Shown: positions 7,666 through 15,324 of the stretch, piece after piece
Layout of the letters: each line of letters starts with the position of its first letter
How positions within the stretch are numbered: the first letter of the stretch is position 1
NCBI RefSeq assembly: GCF_000789255.1
Contig: NZ_CP009552.1
Location: 620,001-684,000 of the forward strand
Direction of reading: 5' to 3'
Length of the DNA: 64,000 nt
Origin: Geoglobus acetivorans
GTDB taxonomy: Archaea; Halobacteriota; Archaeoglobi; Archaeoglobales; Archaeoglobaceae
Made by a program: the position numbers and the translations under genes
Notes under the pieces: model-generated
What the model was told of the DNA's origin: nothing
The model's database searches: none
The model's input: the letters and a program-made list of their open reading frames with translations, nothing else

Positions 7666-8088
7666 ATGAAAAAACACCTACTCCCGATAGTCCTGCTACT
7701 CCTCATCCATATTGCAAGGGCTGACGTTATTTTCCCGCTCACATTCGTGTTCATCCCATACATACCCATCATCATTCTCCTCGAGGTGTTAGCATTTCTT
7801 GCTCTCAGGGAAAGGCTTGGACTGGAAATTCAGGCTGGCAGAGGCATTCTGGTCGTTGCAATAGCCAACATCATAAGTTCAGCTGCAGGACTGGTTGTTC
7901 CCGGTCCGTACAAATCTGCAATAGAAATCTGGTTCCTCTCCGCCTACGCCCTATCCACGCTGATTGAGGGAGTCATTTACAGAGTTGGAATGGGGAAGAG
8001 CGCAGTGAAAAGTGTTCTCCTCTCAGCAATTCTTAACGCTGTCTCGTACGCTGCTGTTCTTGTAGCAATAATAACGAAGATGCTCTGA
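7666..8088 (+). CDS. Small polytopic membrane protein
   Basis: A 140-residue protein that starts with a signal-like segment (MKKHLLPIVLLLLIHIARA), followed by three hydrophobic stretches: VFIPYIPIIILLEVLAFLAL, ILVVAIANIISSAAGLVVPG and the C-terminal VLLSAILNAVSYAAVLVAII. The start follows a TATA-like box at leaderless distance. I recognise no family. It stands alone, with convergent neighbours downstream and the accessory cassettes divergent upstream. Confidence 0.6.
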   Translation: MKKHLLPIVLLLLIHIARADVIFPLTFVFIPYIPIIILLEVLAFLALRERLGLEIQAGRGILVVAIANIISSAAGLVVPGPYKSAIEIWFLSAYALSTLIEGVIYRVGMGKSAVKSVLLSAILNAVSYAAVLVAIITKML

Positions 8089-8119
8089 AAGAGAAAATGC
8101 AGAACGGAACAGATAGATC

Positions 8120-8968
8120 TCATGCTATCAGATGTGACCCATCGCAGCTTCCGGCTTTGAACGGTATTCCCTCCCTGCAGAACGCATAGCTTATACCAAG
8201 CTCCTCACACTTTTCAGCAACTCCTGATAAAAGCTTCACCCTGAGGTCTCTTCCCAGATACCAGCTCCCGCCCAACCTCTCACCCTCCCTGAAGTACAGC
8301 CTCCTGTAGTGCTCTTTAAGTTCCGGAAATTCCTTTACAATCCGAGAATACGAGTCTCCCCGGAGCTTCAGGGTGGATGAGACAACGTGGTCCACAAAGC
8401 TGGCCCTCTCGAGAACCTCCTCAAAATTCTCGTCGTTGATCTTTGGCATTACCGGATCGAGTCTCAGAATTACAGAAATTCCTGCTTTCTTCAGCCTTTT
8501 CAGCGCTCTGATTCTTCTCTCCGGCTCAGGAGCGTTTGGCTCCATTTTCCCTGCAACATCCTCATCGAGTGTTGTTACCGTTATCGAAACTGCGGCCCTC
8601 ATGTTTTTCAGGATGTCAGCATCTCTCGCCACAATGTCGCTCTTGGTTATAACCAGCAACCTCAAGTTTTTCTCCGATATCTGCCTCAGCACGTTTCTCG
8701 TCAGCCCCATATCTCTCTCCATCGGCGGATACGGGTCGGAACTGTTCGACATGGAGATGAGCGCATTTTCAGGCAGATTCTTCAGTTCCCTTTCAAGCCT
8801 CGTCAGCAGGAGCTTCTTTGGTCGGGCGCTGAAAAAATTCGGAATGTATGTGGAATAGCAGTAAAGACACCGATGGTCACAGCCGGTGTAGGGGTTGAGG
8901 GAGTACTTCGCAGGACAGGTGCAGATTCTTGATTTCCAGGGGTCGAATGATGTGATCAAACGGCTCAT
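8120..8968 (-). CDS. Radical SAM protein, SPL-like family
   Basis: A 282-residue protein with the radical SAM cluster motif CxxxCxxC at Cys30, Cys34 and Cys37 (TGCDHRCLYCYSTYIP), followed by an NSSDPYPPMER stretch typical of the spore photoproduct lyase-like group, often annotated as DNA repair photolyase. The barrel continues through LRLDPVMPKINDENFEE. The reaction is unknown for this archaeal subgroup. True spore photoproduct lyase is not expected in an archaeon. Its ATG overlaps the stop of the triphosphatase gene by four bases (ATGA), so the two are translationally coupled. Confidence 0.85.
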   Translation of the reverse strand: MSRLITSFDPWKSRICTCPAKYSLNPYTGCDHRCLYCYSTYIPNFFSARPKKLLLTRLERELKNLPENALISMSNSSDPYPPMERDMGLTRNVLRQISEKNLRLLVITKSDIVARDADILKNMRAAVSITVTTLDEDVAGKMEPNAPEPERRIRALKRLKKAGISVILRLDPVMPKINDENFEEVLERASFVDHVVSSTLKLRGDSYSRIVKEFPELKEHYRRLYFREGERLGGSWYLGRDLRVKLLSGVAEKCEELGISYAFCREGIPFKAGSCDGSHLIA

Positions 8969-9489
8969 TGCCGGTACATCTCCCTGTTAAGCCAGGGTAT
9001 CAGGGCCATTGTTACTGCAATCTCGCTGAGCATGCTCCTGGTTATGGCATTCTTTGTCAAAAAGCCTATTGCACCCTGTTTTTTCCCGAGATTTTCAATC
9101 CCTGTAAGGACCTCCATGACATCCCCTACCTCCTTCCCGTTAAGCACTTCCCTCACAACCAGAGGTGGGTACTCAAAACCCGGCCCGAAACCTATGGTGT
9201 AATGTTCGCCATCAAACACGCATGCGACCTGAAAATCGATGTAGCCCGTGAGCGTGAACGGCAGCTCGAAGAGTCCCGCCTCAATTCCCACAGAGAAGTC
9301 CAGATCCTCACTGTACGCGTTCCTTGCCCTGTTCACAGCCCCCTCTATTGTCTCAGCACCGAATGGCTGATCGCTAACACCCGATATACCCTCCCTGGGA
9401 ACAACCTGGACATCGTGAAAGAATTTCTCAAAAGCCCTTTTGACACCTTCTATTTTGGCAGGATTCTTCGTTCCAACAGCAATTTTCAT
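8965..9489 (-). CDS. Inosine/xanthosine triphosphatase (YjjX-like)
   Basis: A 174-residue protein starting MKIAVGTKNPAKIEGVKRAF, the N-terminal signature of the YjjX/DUF84 family. Family members hydrolyse ITP and XTP and so remove non-canonical nucleotides. Further family features are the SDQPFGAETIEGAVNRARNA stretch (residues 43-62) and an acidic Gly-rich GIEAGLFELP loop. Length is normal. It overlaps the downstream radical SAM gene by four bases, which suggests a shared role in nucleotide or nucleic-acid quality control, though this is inference. Confidence 0.85.
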   Translation of the reverse strand: MKIAVGTKNPAKIEGVKRAFEKFFHDVQVVPREGISGVSDQPFGAETIEGAVNRARNAYSEDLDFSVGIEAGLFELPFTLTGYIDFQVACVFDGEHYTIGFGPGFEYPPLVVREVLNGKEVGDVMEVLTGIENLGKKQGAIGFLTKNAITRSMLSEIAVTMALIPWLNREMYRQ

Positions 9490-9562
9490 CCGGAAAACCG
9501 GGAATCAAACTCAAGATAAACTTTTCTCTCACCATCTTCACCACAAAAAAAGAGTTGCGTCC

Positions 9563-9925
9563 TCATAGCACTTTATTGAGCGTCTCAGTAAGCACGTGCA
9601 CCTCATCTTTCAGCTCGGCCAGAACTTTACTGCCAAGCTCCGTGATCCTGTAATACCTCCTGAATCTTCCCCCAACCTCAGCCTGGAAGTCTTCCACGAG
9701 CCCGTACTTCCTGAGGCTCTTCAGGAGGTCGTAAAGCGTTCCCTCACTCGGAACCAGCTTTCCGTCGCTGAGCGTTTCAAGATTCTTTCTTATTGCGTAG
9801 CCATGGAGGTCCCCCTCGTTTTCAAGGATTGACAGCACCAGAAAAGAGTAGAAACCTGATCGCAAATCCTTGCGAAGTTTTTTGACTGCGTTTTTCTCGT
9901 TTTGCCGGAACACGGGCGTTATCAC
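9563..9925 (-). CDS. PadR-family transcriptional regulator
   Basis: A 120-residue winged-helix protein. The PadR signature is clear: GFYSFLVLSILENEGDLHGYAIRK, then VPSEGTLYDLLKSLRKYGLVE as the recognition region, and a wing GGRFRRYYRITELGSKVL. PadR proteins are usually small repressors of stress, drug or phenolic-acid genes. The frame begins at a GTG at 9925, and a GTG at 9913 is an alternative placed after GAGGAGTG. It is adjacent to a YbjQ-like gene on the same strand (35 bases). Its targets are unknown. Confidence 0.85.
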   Translation of the reverse strand: MITPVFRQNEKNAVKKLRKDLRSGFYSFLVLSILENEGDLHGYAIRKNLETLSDGKLVPSEGTLYDLLKSLRKYGLVEDFQAEVGGRFRRYYRITELGSKVLAELKDEVHVLTETLNKVL

Positions 9926-9960
9926 TCCTCAGCAGCACTGGAACTTCATGCCGTAACCAT

Positions 9961-10293
9961 TCACTGCTCGGGTTCAGCAACAACTGCAGTGCCGTAGGCA
10001 TAGACTTCCGCAACGTTCGAGCGAACGTTTGAGGTTGCAAACCTGATGTTGACGACAGCGTTGGCTCCAAGCTCCTTTGCATGGAGAAACATCCGTTTCA
10101 GAGCTTCCTCTCTTGCCTCTGCCATCATCCGGGTGTACTCGTCTATCTCTCCACCCCTGATGTTTCTCAGGAGAGCCATTATGTCCCTCCCAATGTGCGT
10201 GGCCCTCACCACCCCGCCACGTGCTATTCCTTTTACCTCAACAATCCTATAACCAGGTATTGTTTCGGTTGTTACGGCCAGAACGTCACCCAT
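9961..10293 (-). CDS. YbjQ/UPF0145-family protein
   Basis: A 110-residue protein from the ATG at 10293, chosen because GGGGTGATGG precedes it and because the family begins at this point (MGDVLAVTTETIPGYRIVEV). The longer frame to 10410 adds 39 residues that do not fit the family. Conserved features include GIARGGVVRATHIGRDIMA and ELGANAVVNIRFATSNV. The family forms oligomers and is sometimes called a heavy-metal-binding domain, but its function is unsettled. It lies directly upstream of the PadR gene on the same strand. Confidence 0.85.
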   Translation of the reverse strand: MGDVLAVTTETIPGYRIVEVKGIARGGVVRATHIGRDIMALLRNIRGGEIDEYTRMMAEAREEALKRMFLHAKELGANAVVNIRFATSNVRSNVAEVYAYGTAVVAEPEQ

Positions 10294-10577
10294 ACCATCA
10301 CCCCATACATCGGACTCCGAGGTAAGTGTGTCAGGGTGCAATAAAAAAGTTTCGACGAACGCAGTAATGCACAGACATTCACCGTTCAGTACACTTCCAG
10401 TTCCAGGCACTGTTCCGGTCCATTATAATTATTTAGATTATAACCATACCATCAGTAATTTTTTTATTATTGAGATAAAGAGCTATATTCAGAATTTATT
10501 GCAGATAAACCAAACAGTGTTAAACTGATGAATATATAATTACTACAGAATAAAACAAATACAATATGAGGGTTATT
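10294..10577. other. Divergent intergenic region
   Basis: No gene is supported here. The right half (10430-10565) is very AT-rich and holds a TATA-like ATATATAATTA at about 10532-10542, roughly 40 bases before the winged-helix start at 10578. The left half, next to the YbjQ gene, has near-normal GC content and an open frame in phase with that gene, which I take as untranslated. Confidence 0.35.
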
Positions 10578-10844
10578 ATGAAAGTGCGCAGAAGCAGTTT
10601 CGAAATCATACACGACATTCTCTCTGCAATAAACAGCGGAACTACCAAAAAAACGCAGATAATGTATAAAGCCTGCATCGACTGGAGGAACTGCGAAAAA
10701 TACATTTCCCTTCTTATCGAAAACGGGATGATCCGGAGGAACAACGGGTCTTTTGAGATGACGGAGAGGGGAGAGGAGCTTTACACCCACCTTTCAAGGG
10801 TTATCGAACTGATCAGCATAAACTCAAAAAATTATAAATTTTAA
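10578..10844 (+). CDS. Winged-helix DNA-binding protein
   Basis: An 88-residue protein from the ATG at 10578, which has GAGGGT six bases upstream. An earlier in-frame ATG at 10566 lacks a site. The sequence KVRRSSFEIIHDILSAINSG, KKTQIMYKACIDWRNCEKYI, LLIENGMIRRNNGSFEMTERGEEL fits the archaeal winged-helix family often annotated as HTH_45 or ArnR1-like. It is the first gene before the TasA/SipW-like cluster and points the same way, but an AT-rich run and a separate promoter lie between. A regulator of that cluster is a reasonable inference. Confidence 0.75.
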   Translation: MKVRRSSFEIIHDILSAINSGTTKKTQIMYKACIDWRNCEKYISLLIENGMIRRNNGSFEMTERGEELYTHLSRVIELISINSKNYKF

Positions 10845-10994
10845 ATAAAAATTTTATTTTTATTGATTCCTAATCATCATGACAATTATTTATATGCTTG
10901 TTGCACAGAAGTGAAACATGTTACAGATACACATGTCAATAAATCTTGAACATTTATATCTCATCAAAAATCATTGGAGTATGAGGTGCAGAAA
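10845..10994 (+). promoter_or_regulatory. Terminator-like run and promoter before the TasA-like cluster
   Basis: The left end carries AAATAAAAATTTTATTTTTA, a T-rich self-complementary run suited to ending the winged-helix transcript. Further on, two ACATGT palindromes (10916-10921 and 10931-10936) sit 9 bases apart. A TATA-like CATTTATATCTC lies at about 10950-10961. GAGGTG at 10983-10988 is the ribosome binding site for the ATG at 10995. The paired ACATGT sites could be an operator. Confidence 0.45.
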
Positions 10995-11594
10995 ATGAGA
11001 TGGATAGTGGGTGTGTTGATGGTGGCCCTGGTAGGGCTGGTGATTGGAGCGGGAACGTTTGCGTACTTCAGTGATACGGAGACGAGCAGTGGGAACCAAA
11101 TTACGGCTGGGACTTTGGAACTCAAACTTGGAGATGGTGCAAATACATGGTACGACGATCCAAACATACCCAGTTACACTGTCACGAATGTCTATCCAGG
11201 CTGGAGTGATTGGCTTGACTTCTATGCCAAGAACTTTGGAAGCATTGATGGCGACCTATATATGAAAGTTACATATACCGAAAGCACTGGTGATAATACC
11301 GAGGCGGAGGGAAGCCCAGATGATGCCGTTTTGGACGATAACCTCTGTGTTGCAGTTACTTTGGACGGAACTTCCTTTGATCTGAGTACCTACGACACCA
11401 ATAGTGATGGTTGTGTTTCGCTCTCAGAGATTGCCAACCAGTACATCTTACTTGGAGACCTTACCGGAGGAAATTCTATGCACATAAAGATCGATGTGAA
11501 TATCCCGACAACAGTCGGAAACGAGATCCAGGGAGACACGGTGACTGTCAATGTCGAGTTCAAGCTAATGCAAGACGGAATTTTACCATCCTAA
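10995..11594 (+). CDS. TasA/camelysin-like secreted filament subunit 1
   Basis: A 199-residue protein from the ATG at 10995 (GAGGTG upstream). It has the SipW-substrate N-terminus: a membrane segment IVGVLMVALVGLVIGAGTFA, then YFSDTETSSGNQITAGTLEL, the hallmark of TasA, camelysin and archaeal bundling pilins. The mature part is beta-rich. An Asp-rich loop YDTNSDGCVSLSEI (about residues 129-142) looks like an EF-hand calcium loop. Family knowledge: a dedicated signal peptidase cleaves before the YFSDTE motif and the subunits polymerise. The signal peptidase is three genes downstream. Probably a main or minor filament subunit on the cell surface. Confidence 0.8.
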   Translation: MRWIVGVLMVALVGLVIGAGTFAYFSDTETSSGNQITAGTLELKLGDGANTWYDDPNIPSYTVTNVYPGWSDWLDFYAKNFGSIDGDLYMKVTYTESTGDNTEAEGSPDDAVLDDNLCVAVTLDGTSFDLSTYDTNSDGCVSLSEIANQYILLGDLTGGNSMHIKIDVNIPTTVGNEIQGDTVTVNVEFKLMQDGILPS

Positions 11595-11631
11595 ACAATT
11601 AGTCATTTAATTTTTCAATGGGTGACCAGCG

Positions 11632-12411
11632 ATGCGAAGCGTTGCAGCGGCTCTCATCCTCATCAGCCTTGTGCTCGCAGGAGCTGGCTACGGTACATGG
11701 GCAATCTATCAGGACACTGAGACGAGCAGTGGAAATTATGTTCAGGCTGGAACGTTGGACATATACCTGACAGACCATACAACCGATGCAAACCAGCAGT
11801 GGCTTGTTCTCAACTCGTATCCAAGAACTGATGAAGATAATCCGGGCCAGAGCAGTTGGATGGGGTCTGGACAGATAAAGGTTCACAACGACGGTAGTCT
11901 ACGGGGAGACCACATAGAGCTGGCTTTCAAGTTCAAATGTTACGAGGACGACGACGGCGATGTATTCGTCAGCCCGACGTATCCATATGACTTTACATAT
12001 GACTCATCAAAACACACCATCGGCCCAGAATCAGATACCAACCAAAGTGGTATAGGAGATTGGTTGAAAGAGATTAAACTCACAAAACTAAACTATGGGC
12101 TCTCCTCCAACAGAGAGACTACGTACAACTTGCTAAACGGATTGTGCATGGCAGACGGTGATTCAGAATGCACAATGAACGATTTGGCGTTGTCTGTTAT
12201 TAAACTGCCATCAGATTACACACCGCTTACGGACGGCAATGAGTACGGTCTCATCCAGATGGATTTCGAGATTATTGACACAGGAACGCCCCAGAACGAC
12301 TGGCAGGGCGATGTCTGCGAACTGATAGTGCAGGTTGCATTGGCCCAGGATCCAAGCCAGACGGTCCTTTCGCCGGGAGGGGTTGAGGTAATACTTCCGA
12401 GCAGCAATTGA
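11632..12411 (+). CDS. TasA/camelysin-like secreted filament subunit 2
   Basis: A 259-residue protein with the same N-terminal plan as the gene before it: signal segment MRSVAAALILISLVLAGAGY, then IYQDTETSSGNYVQAGTLDI. The mature part is acidic and beta-rich, with an Asp-rich stretch CYEDDDGDVFVSPTYP and a C-terminus VALAQDPSQTVLSPGGVEVI. The ATG follows GGTGACCAGCG. It is 37 bases after subunit 1 and probably co-transcribed. The larger size suggests a different filament role, such as a tip, base or minor subunit. That assignment is inference. Confidence 0.8.
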   Translation: MRSVAAALILISLVLAGAGYGTWAIYQDTETSSGNYVQAGTLDIYLTDHTTDANQQWLVLNSYPRTDEDNPGQSSWMGSGQIKVHNDGSLRGDHIELAFKFKCYEDDDGDVFVSPTYPYDFTYDSSKHTIGPESDTNQSGIGDWLKEIKLTKLNYGLSSNRETTYNLLNGLCMADGDSECTMNDLALSVIKLPSDYTPLTDGNEYGLIQMDFEIIDTGTPQNDWQGDVCELIVQVALAQDPSQTVLSPGGVEVILPSSN

Positions 12412-12428
12412 TCACAGCAGAGATCAGC

Positions 12429-13019
12429 ATGAAGTCCATCAAGAAATTTTCAATTTTTTTTGTGATCTTGCTGGCTATCTTGCTGCAAATTCTCAGCCAG
12501 ACTTACGCCCTGAACCCCCATTACTTCGCACCATCTGCCACAGGCTATCCTGATCTCTGCTTCGTTGTGGATGGCAACACAGCTCAGCAAGCCCCACCGT
12601 TTCTGAGAGCATCAAACTTCAGGCCGGGAGATTACGCCGAGGGTTTTCTAACGCTGAAAAACTGTGGAACTGGTAAGTCAAGCTTTCTCAGCATCTCGCT
12701 GAGCTACTACGGCTTCACCGACCCAAACTCGGATAGCAGCCCGGAGGGTTTCCTTTCTGCCATTGAGATCACAGATATGTCCTTGGGTGAAAGCGGAAGT
12801 CCTGTGTGGAGAAATCTGAAAAACTACATCGAGGACGTGAACAGTAACGGCAGAATAGACCTGCACGACCTCTCACTGTTCCCTGTAAACATCCAGTACA
12901 CAATCAATCCGGACGATGGTAGAGAATTCTACATAAAGGTAAGGTTTATACCGGATGCCGGCAACGAGTATCAGGGAGACAGCATAAACCTGAGCTTCAC
13001 GTTCACAATCGGGGGTTGA
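12429..13019 (+). CDS. Secreted protein of the TasA-like cluster with dockerin-like loop
   Basis: A 196-residue protein from the ATG at 12429. An in-frame TTG at 12408 overlaps the preceding stop but adds only seven residues before the signal. The signal peptide is conventional (KKFSIFFVILLAILLQILSQ, cleavage near TYA). It lacks the YFSDTE motif. The mature part resembles the other subunits in its beta-rich segments (GYAEGFLTLKN-like, and a final EYQGDSINLSFTFTIGG close to the EIQGDTVTVNVEFKL end of subunit 1). It contains DVNSNGRIDLHDLSLF, a dockerin/EF-hand-like calcium loop. Probably an accessory or assembly component. Confidence 0.7.
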   Translation: MKSIKKFSIFFVILLAILLQILSQTYALNPHYFAPSATGYPDLCFVVDGNTAQQAPPFLRASNFRPGDYAEGFLTLKNCGTGKSSFLSISLSYYGFTDPNSDSSPEGFLSAIEITDMSLGESGSPVWRNLKNYIEDVNSNGRIDLHDLSLFPVNIQYTINPDDGREFYIKVRFIPDAGNEYQGDSINLSFTFTIGG

Positions 13020-13021
13020 AG

Positions 13022-13549
13022 ATGAAGACCGGCATCCTCATGCTTGCGATCTCGGGAATGGCTCTCGTTTTCCTCGCATACACAGGCTTCACGTCAAGTT
13101 ATTTTTATGACACTGAAAAAGTTACGATTACACTGCAGGTCTATGCTCCTCAATCATCACACGTTGAGGTCGAAAAGCTGAGCGACTGCCCCTTTAACCA
13201 CTGCAGTGAATATTTCTGCGTGAGGCTGAAAAATACAGGAGATGCAAGCGTCACCCTTGTGGAAATTGAAGGTGAGAGCCTTCAAAAGCTGATTGCGCTC
13301 AACGGATCGGGTGGTGAGATTTACGACAGCAGTAATGAGAAACACAGCCTGAGCATCACAGTTCCGCCCTTTTTCAGTGATGAGGACTACATTTACCTTG
13401 CCCTCAAGTTTGGTGAACGCTGCTCAGAGAAGCATGGCATGCACGGAAAGGATAAAGAGCATGAGGATAAGCATGATGAAAAGCACACGGTCAGGCTGAA
13501 GTTTTCGGACGGTTCAGAGCTGAAAGTTGAATTCGAGAGAGGTGATTGA
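13022..13549 (+). CDS. Membrane-anchored or SipW-processed protein with His-rich tail
   Basis: A 175-residue protein from the ATG at 13022, placed after GGGGGTTGAAG and overlapping nothing. The N-terminus TGILMLAISGMALVFLAYTG, then SSYFYDTEKVTITLQVY, repeats the signal-plus-YFxDTE plan of the TasA-like genes, so it may be processed by the next gene's peptidase. It has two cysteine pairs (LSDCPFNHCSEYFCVRL and GERCSEKH). A charged run, EKHGMHGKDKEHEDKHDEKH, near residues 138-157 could bind metal. The product is probably a cell-surface component. No exact family recognised. Confidence 0.65.
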   Translation: MKTGILMLAISGMALVFLAYTGFTSSYFYDTEKVTITLQVYAPQSSHVEVEKLSDCPFNHCSEYFCVRLKNTGDASVTLVEIEGESLQKLIALNGSGGEIYDSSNEKHSLSITVPPFFSDEDYIYLALKFGERCSEKHGMHGKDKEHEDKHDEKHTVRLKFSDGSELKVEFERGD

Positions 13550-14392
13550 TTGTCAAGGGTGATTGCAGTTGTATCCACCACATTATCCGCGGTTTTTCTT
13601 CTCGCCTTTCTGACTTTCAAACCTGCAGCACTTATAGTGCTGAGCGGGAGCATGGTTCCAGTGATATATCCCGGAGACATAGTCCTGGTTTTTGAAAAAA
13701 ACCCTGAAGAGCTGTCCGTAGGGGATATAATCACATTCAGAAGCCCTGATGGGAGGGAGAACGTTCTCATAACCCACAGGATAATAAACATAACGAAAGA
13801 AGACGATGGAAGCCTTGTTTTCAGAACGAAGGGGGATGCTGTGGAGGAGCCAGACCCCTTCACCGTTCACGAAGACGATATTGTCGGCAGCCCCGGAATT
13901 CTCATTCCGATGCTCGGATACCTGCACGAGAAAAGGGAGATCACGTACTTTGGACTCATACTGATACCGTCTGCCATCATAATGGCACAGGAACTCAGGA
14001 TACTCGCGAACCCCACGGTAAGCGAGAGAGAAGAGGTGAGGAAAAAAAGACTCTCAGAGAGGAGGAGGGGTGTTTTCAGATGGCACAGGCTTTTGTTTGT
14101 CACCTCAGCATACACAGCCCTTTTCTCAGCACTGTTCTGGATATCTGCCAACACCAACCTGCCGGTGCAGAAGGCAGAGTTTGTCAACGGAAGCTGGTTT
14201 GTTGCGGAGAATTTTGACCCATACAGCATGATTTATATAATTCCTCCATTCTATATCGAAAGGCTCGGATTGAATCCACTCATCGTGCTTGGCATCTATA
14301 CAGCATTCTGCACGCTGATTTCGATTCCACTGTGTATCGAGAGGAGGAGAAATGCATGGAAAAGAAGAAGATATGGCTTGCTGTTTCGCTGA
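13550..14392 (+). CDS. SipW-like signal peptidase I (S26B)
   Basis: A 280-residue protein starting at a TTG with AGGTGA seven bases upstream. The membrane segment is at residues 5-23. The catalytic motif LSGSMVPVIYPGD gives Ser34. VLITHRI gives His76 in the place of the bacterial Lys, as in SipW and archaeal/eukaryotic Sec11. The third block TKGDAVEEPDP gives Asp96 and Asp102. A long C-terminal extension with two further membrane segments (LLFVTSAYTALFSALFWISA and LIVLGIYTAFCTLISIPLCI) is unusual for a housekeeping peptidase. Position after four secreted genes argues for a dedicated processing enzyme. Confidence 0.88.
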   Translation: MSRVIAVVSTTLSAVFLLAFLTFKPAALIVLSGSMVPVIYPGDIVLVFEKNPEELSVGDIITFRSPDGRENVLITHRIINITKEDDGSLVFRTKGDAVEEPDPFTVHEDDIVGSPGILIPMLGYLHEKREITYFGLILIPSAIIMAQELRILANPTVSEREEVRKKRLSERRRGVFRWHRLLFVTSAYTALFSALFWISANTNLPVQKAEFVNGSWFVAENFDPYSMIYIIPPFYIERLGLNPLIVLGIYTAFCTLISIPLCIERRRNAWKRRRYGLLFR

Positions 14393-15324
14393 TTTTTTTG
14401 CTCGTAACTCTGGCAGCCGGATATTATGCCTACGGGAACCTCAGGCCAGAGGTGAAGCAGATAAAAACCACGGAAAAGGCTGGAGTGGTCACAGTGGGAT
14501 TCACCCACTCCGCAATCGTTATGAGCGATAACCCGCTGTGGGAAAGAGGAAGCAGGCTTGAGAACAGGAGCGTGTACTTCTACTCCGTAAGCCCTGTCCT
14601 CGATATCTGGCTCACGATCTCGTATCCGGGAAATTTCACCGCTGACTACGTCATCCGGCTGGAATACCTCTCCAAAAACTCAAACCAGGTTCTCTGGGAG
14701 AAGACAGAGACCGTCAGCTCAGGCAACACATCGTCTTCAAACTGGGCCACCGTTCATACATCGCTTAACATCCCTGACCTCAGAAAGAAGATTTCAGAAA
14801 TAGAGAGCTATCTGGACTTCAGAGGGGGCAGCAAGGAGATCCGGCTCACTGCTGAGGTTGAAATATCCGGCGATTACGGCAAGTACAGTTTGTCAGCACC
14901 GCTAACTATCTCTCCCGGGGACAGCTACTATTCTGTCTCCTCACAGAAATCCGAAAAACAGATAGAGAAAAAGGTCACAAAGACCGTCTCTGTGCCGCCC
15001 ACACAGAAAGAGATCGCTGCCAGCGCCGGACTTGTGGTCGCTCCACTTCTTGCAATGATTGCCTCGATATACATGTACGCAACCTCGGCACCCACACCCG
15101 AAAAGCTCCACAGAAAGTACGGGAAGTGGATAAGCAACGCCAAGCTTCCGGAAGGCGACTTTACTGAAATTCAGGTTGAGAGTCTTCAGGACCTTGTTGA
15201 TATTGCCATAGATACTGGAGAGAGAGTTCTGCATGATAGGGAGACCGGCGTGTACTTCATCGTAAAGCAGGGAATCATCTACAAATACAGACTTGCTTAC
15301 AGAAAGAAGGGTAAAAAACAGTGA
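14356..15324 (+). CDS. DUF5305-like membrane protein of the TasA/SipW cluster
   Basis: A 322-residue protein from the ATG at 14356, which has GAGGAGGAG upstream and overlaps the peptidase gene by 37 bases. It has an N-terminal membrane segment (IWLAVSLIFLLVTLAAGYYA), an external beta-rich domain of about 200 residues (SVYFYSVSPVLDIWLTISYP and onward), a second membrane segment near AGLVVAPLLAMIASIYMY, and a soluble C-terminal tail. This plan and the pairing with a signal peptidase match archaeal DUF5305 proteins as I recall them. It is the last gene of the cluster. A role as filament anchor or assembly platform is inferred. Confidence 0.7.
   Translation: MEKKKIWLAVSLIFLLVTLAAGYYAYGNLRPEVKQIKTTEKAGVVTVGFTHSAIVMSDNPLWERGSRLENRSVYFYSVSPVLDIWLTISYPGNFTADYVIRLEYLSKNSNQVLWEKTETVSSGNTSSSNWATVHTSLNIPDLRKKISEIESYLDFRGGSKEIRLTAEVEISGDYGKYSLSAPLTISPGDSYYSVSSQKSEKQIEKKVTKTVSVPPTQKEIAASAGLVVAPLLAMIASIYMYATSAPTPEKLHRKYGKWISNAKLPEGDFTEIQVESLQDLVDIAIDTGERVLHDRETGVYFIVKQGIIYKYRLAYRKKGKKQ

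Noticed and set aside
9961-10410. Longer N-terminus for the YbjQ-like protein
   Set aside because: The extra 39 residues lack family similarity, and the ATG at 10293 has a strong ribosome binding site.
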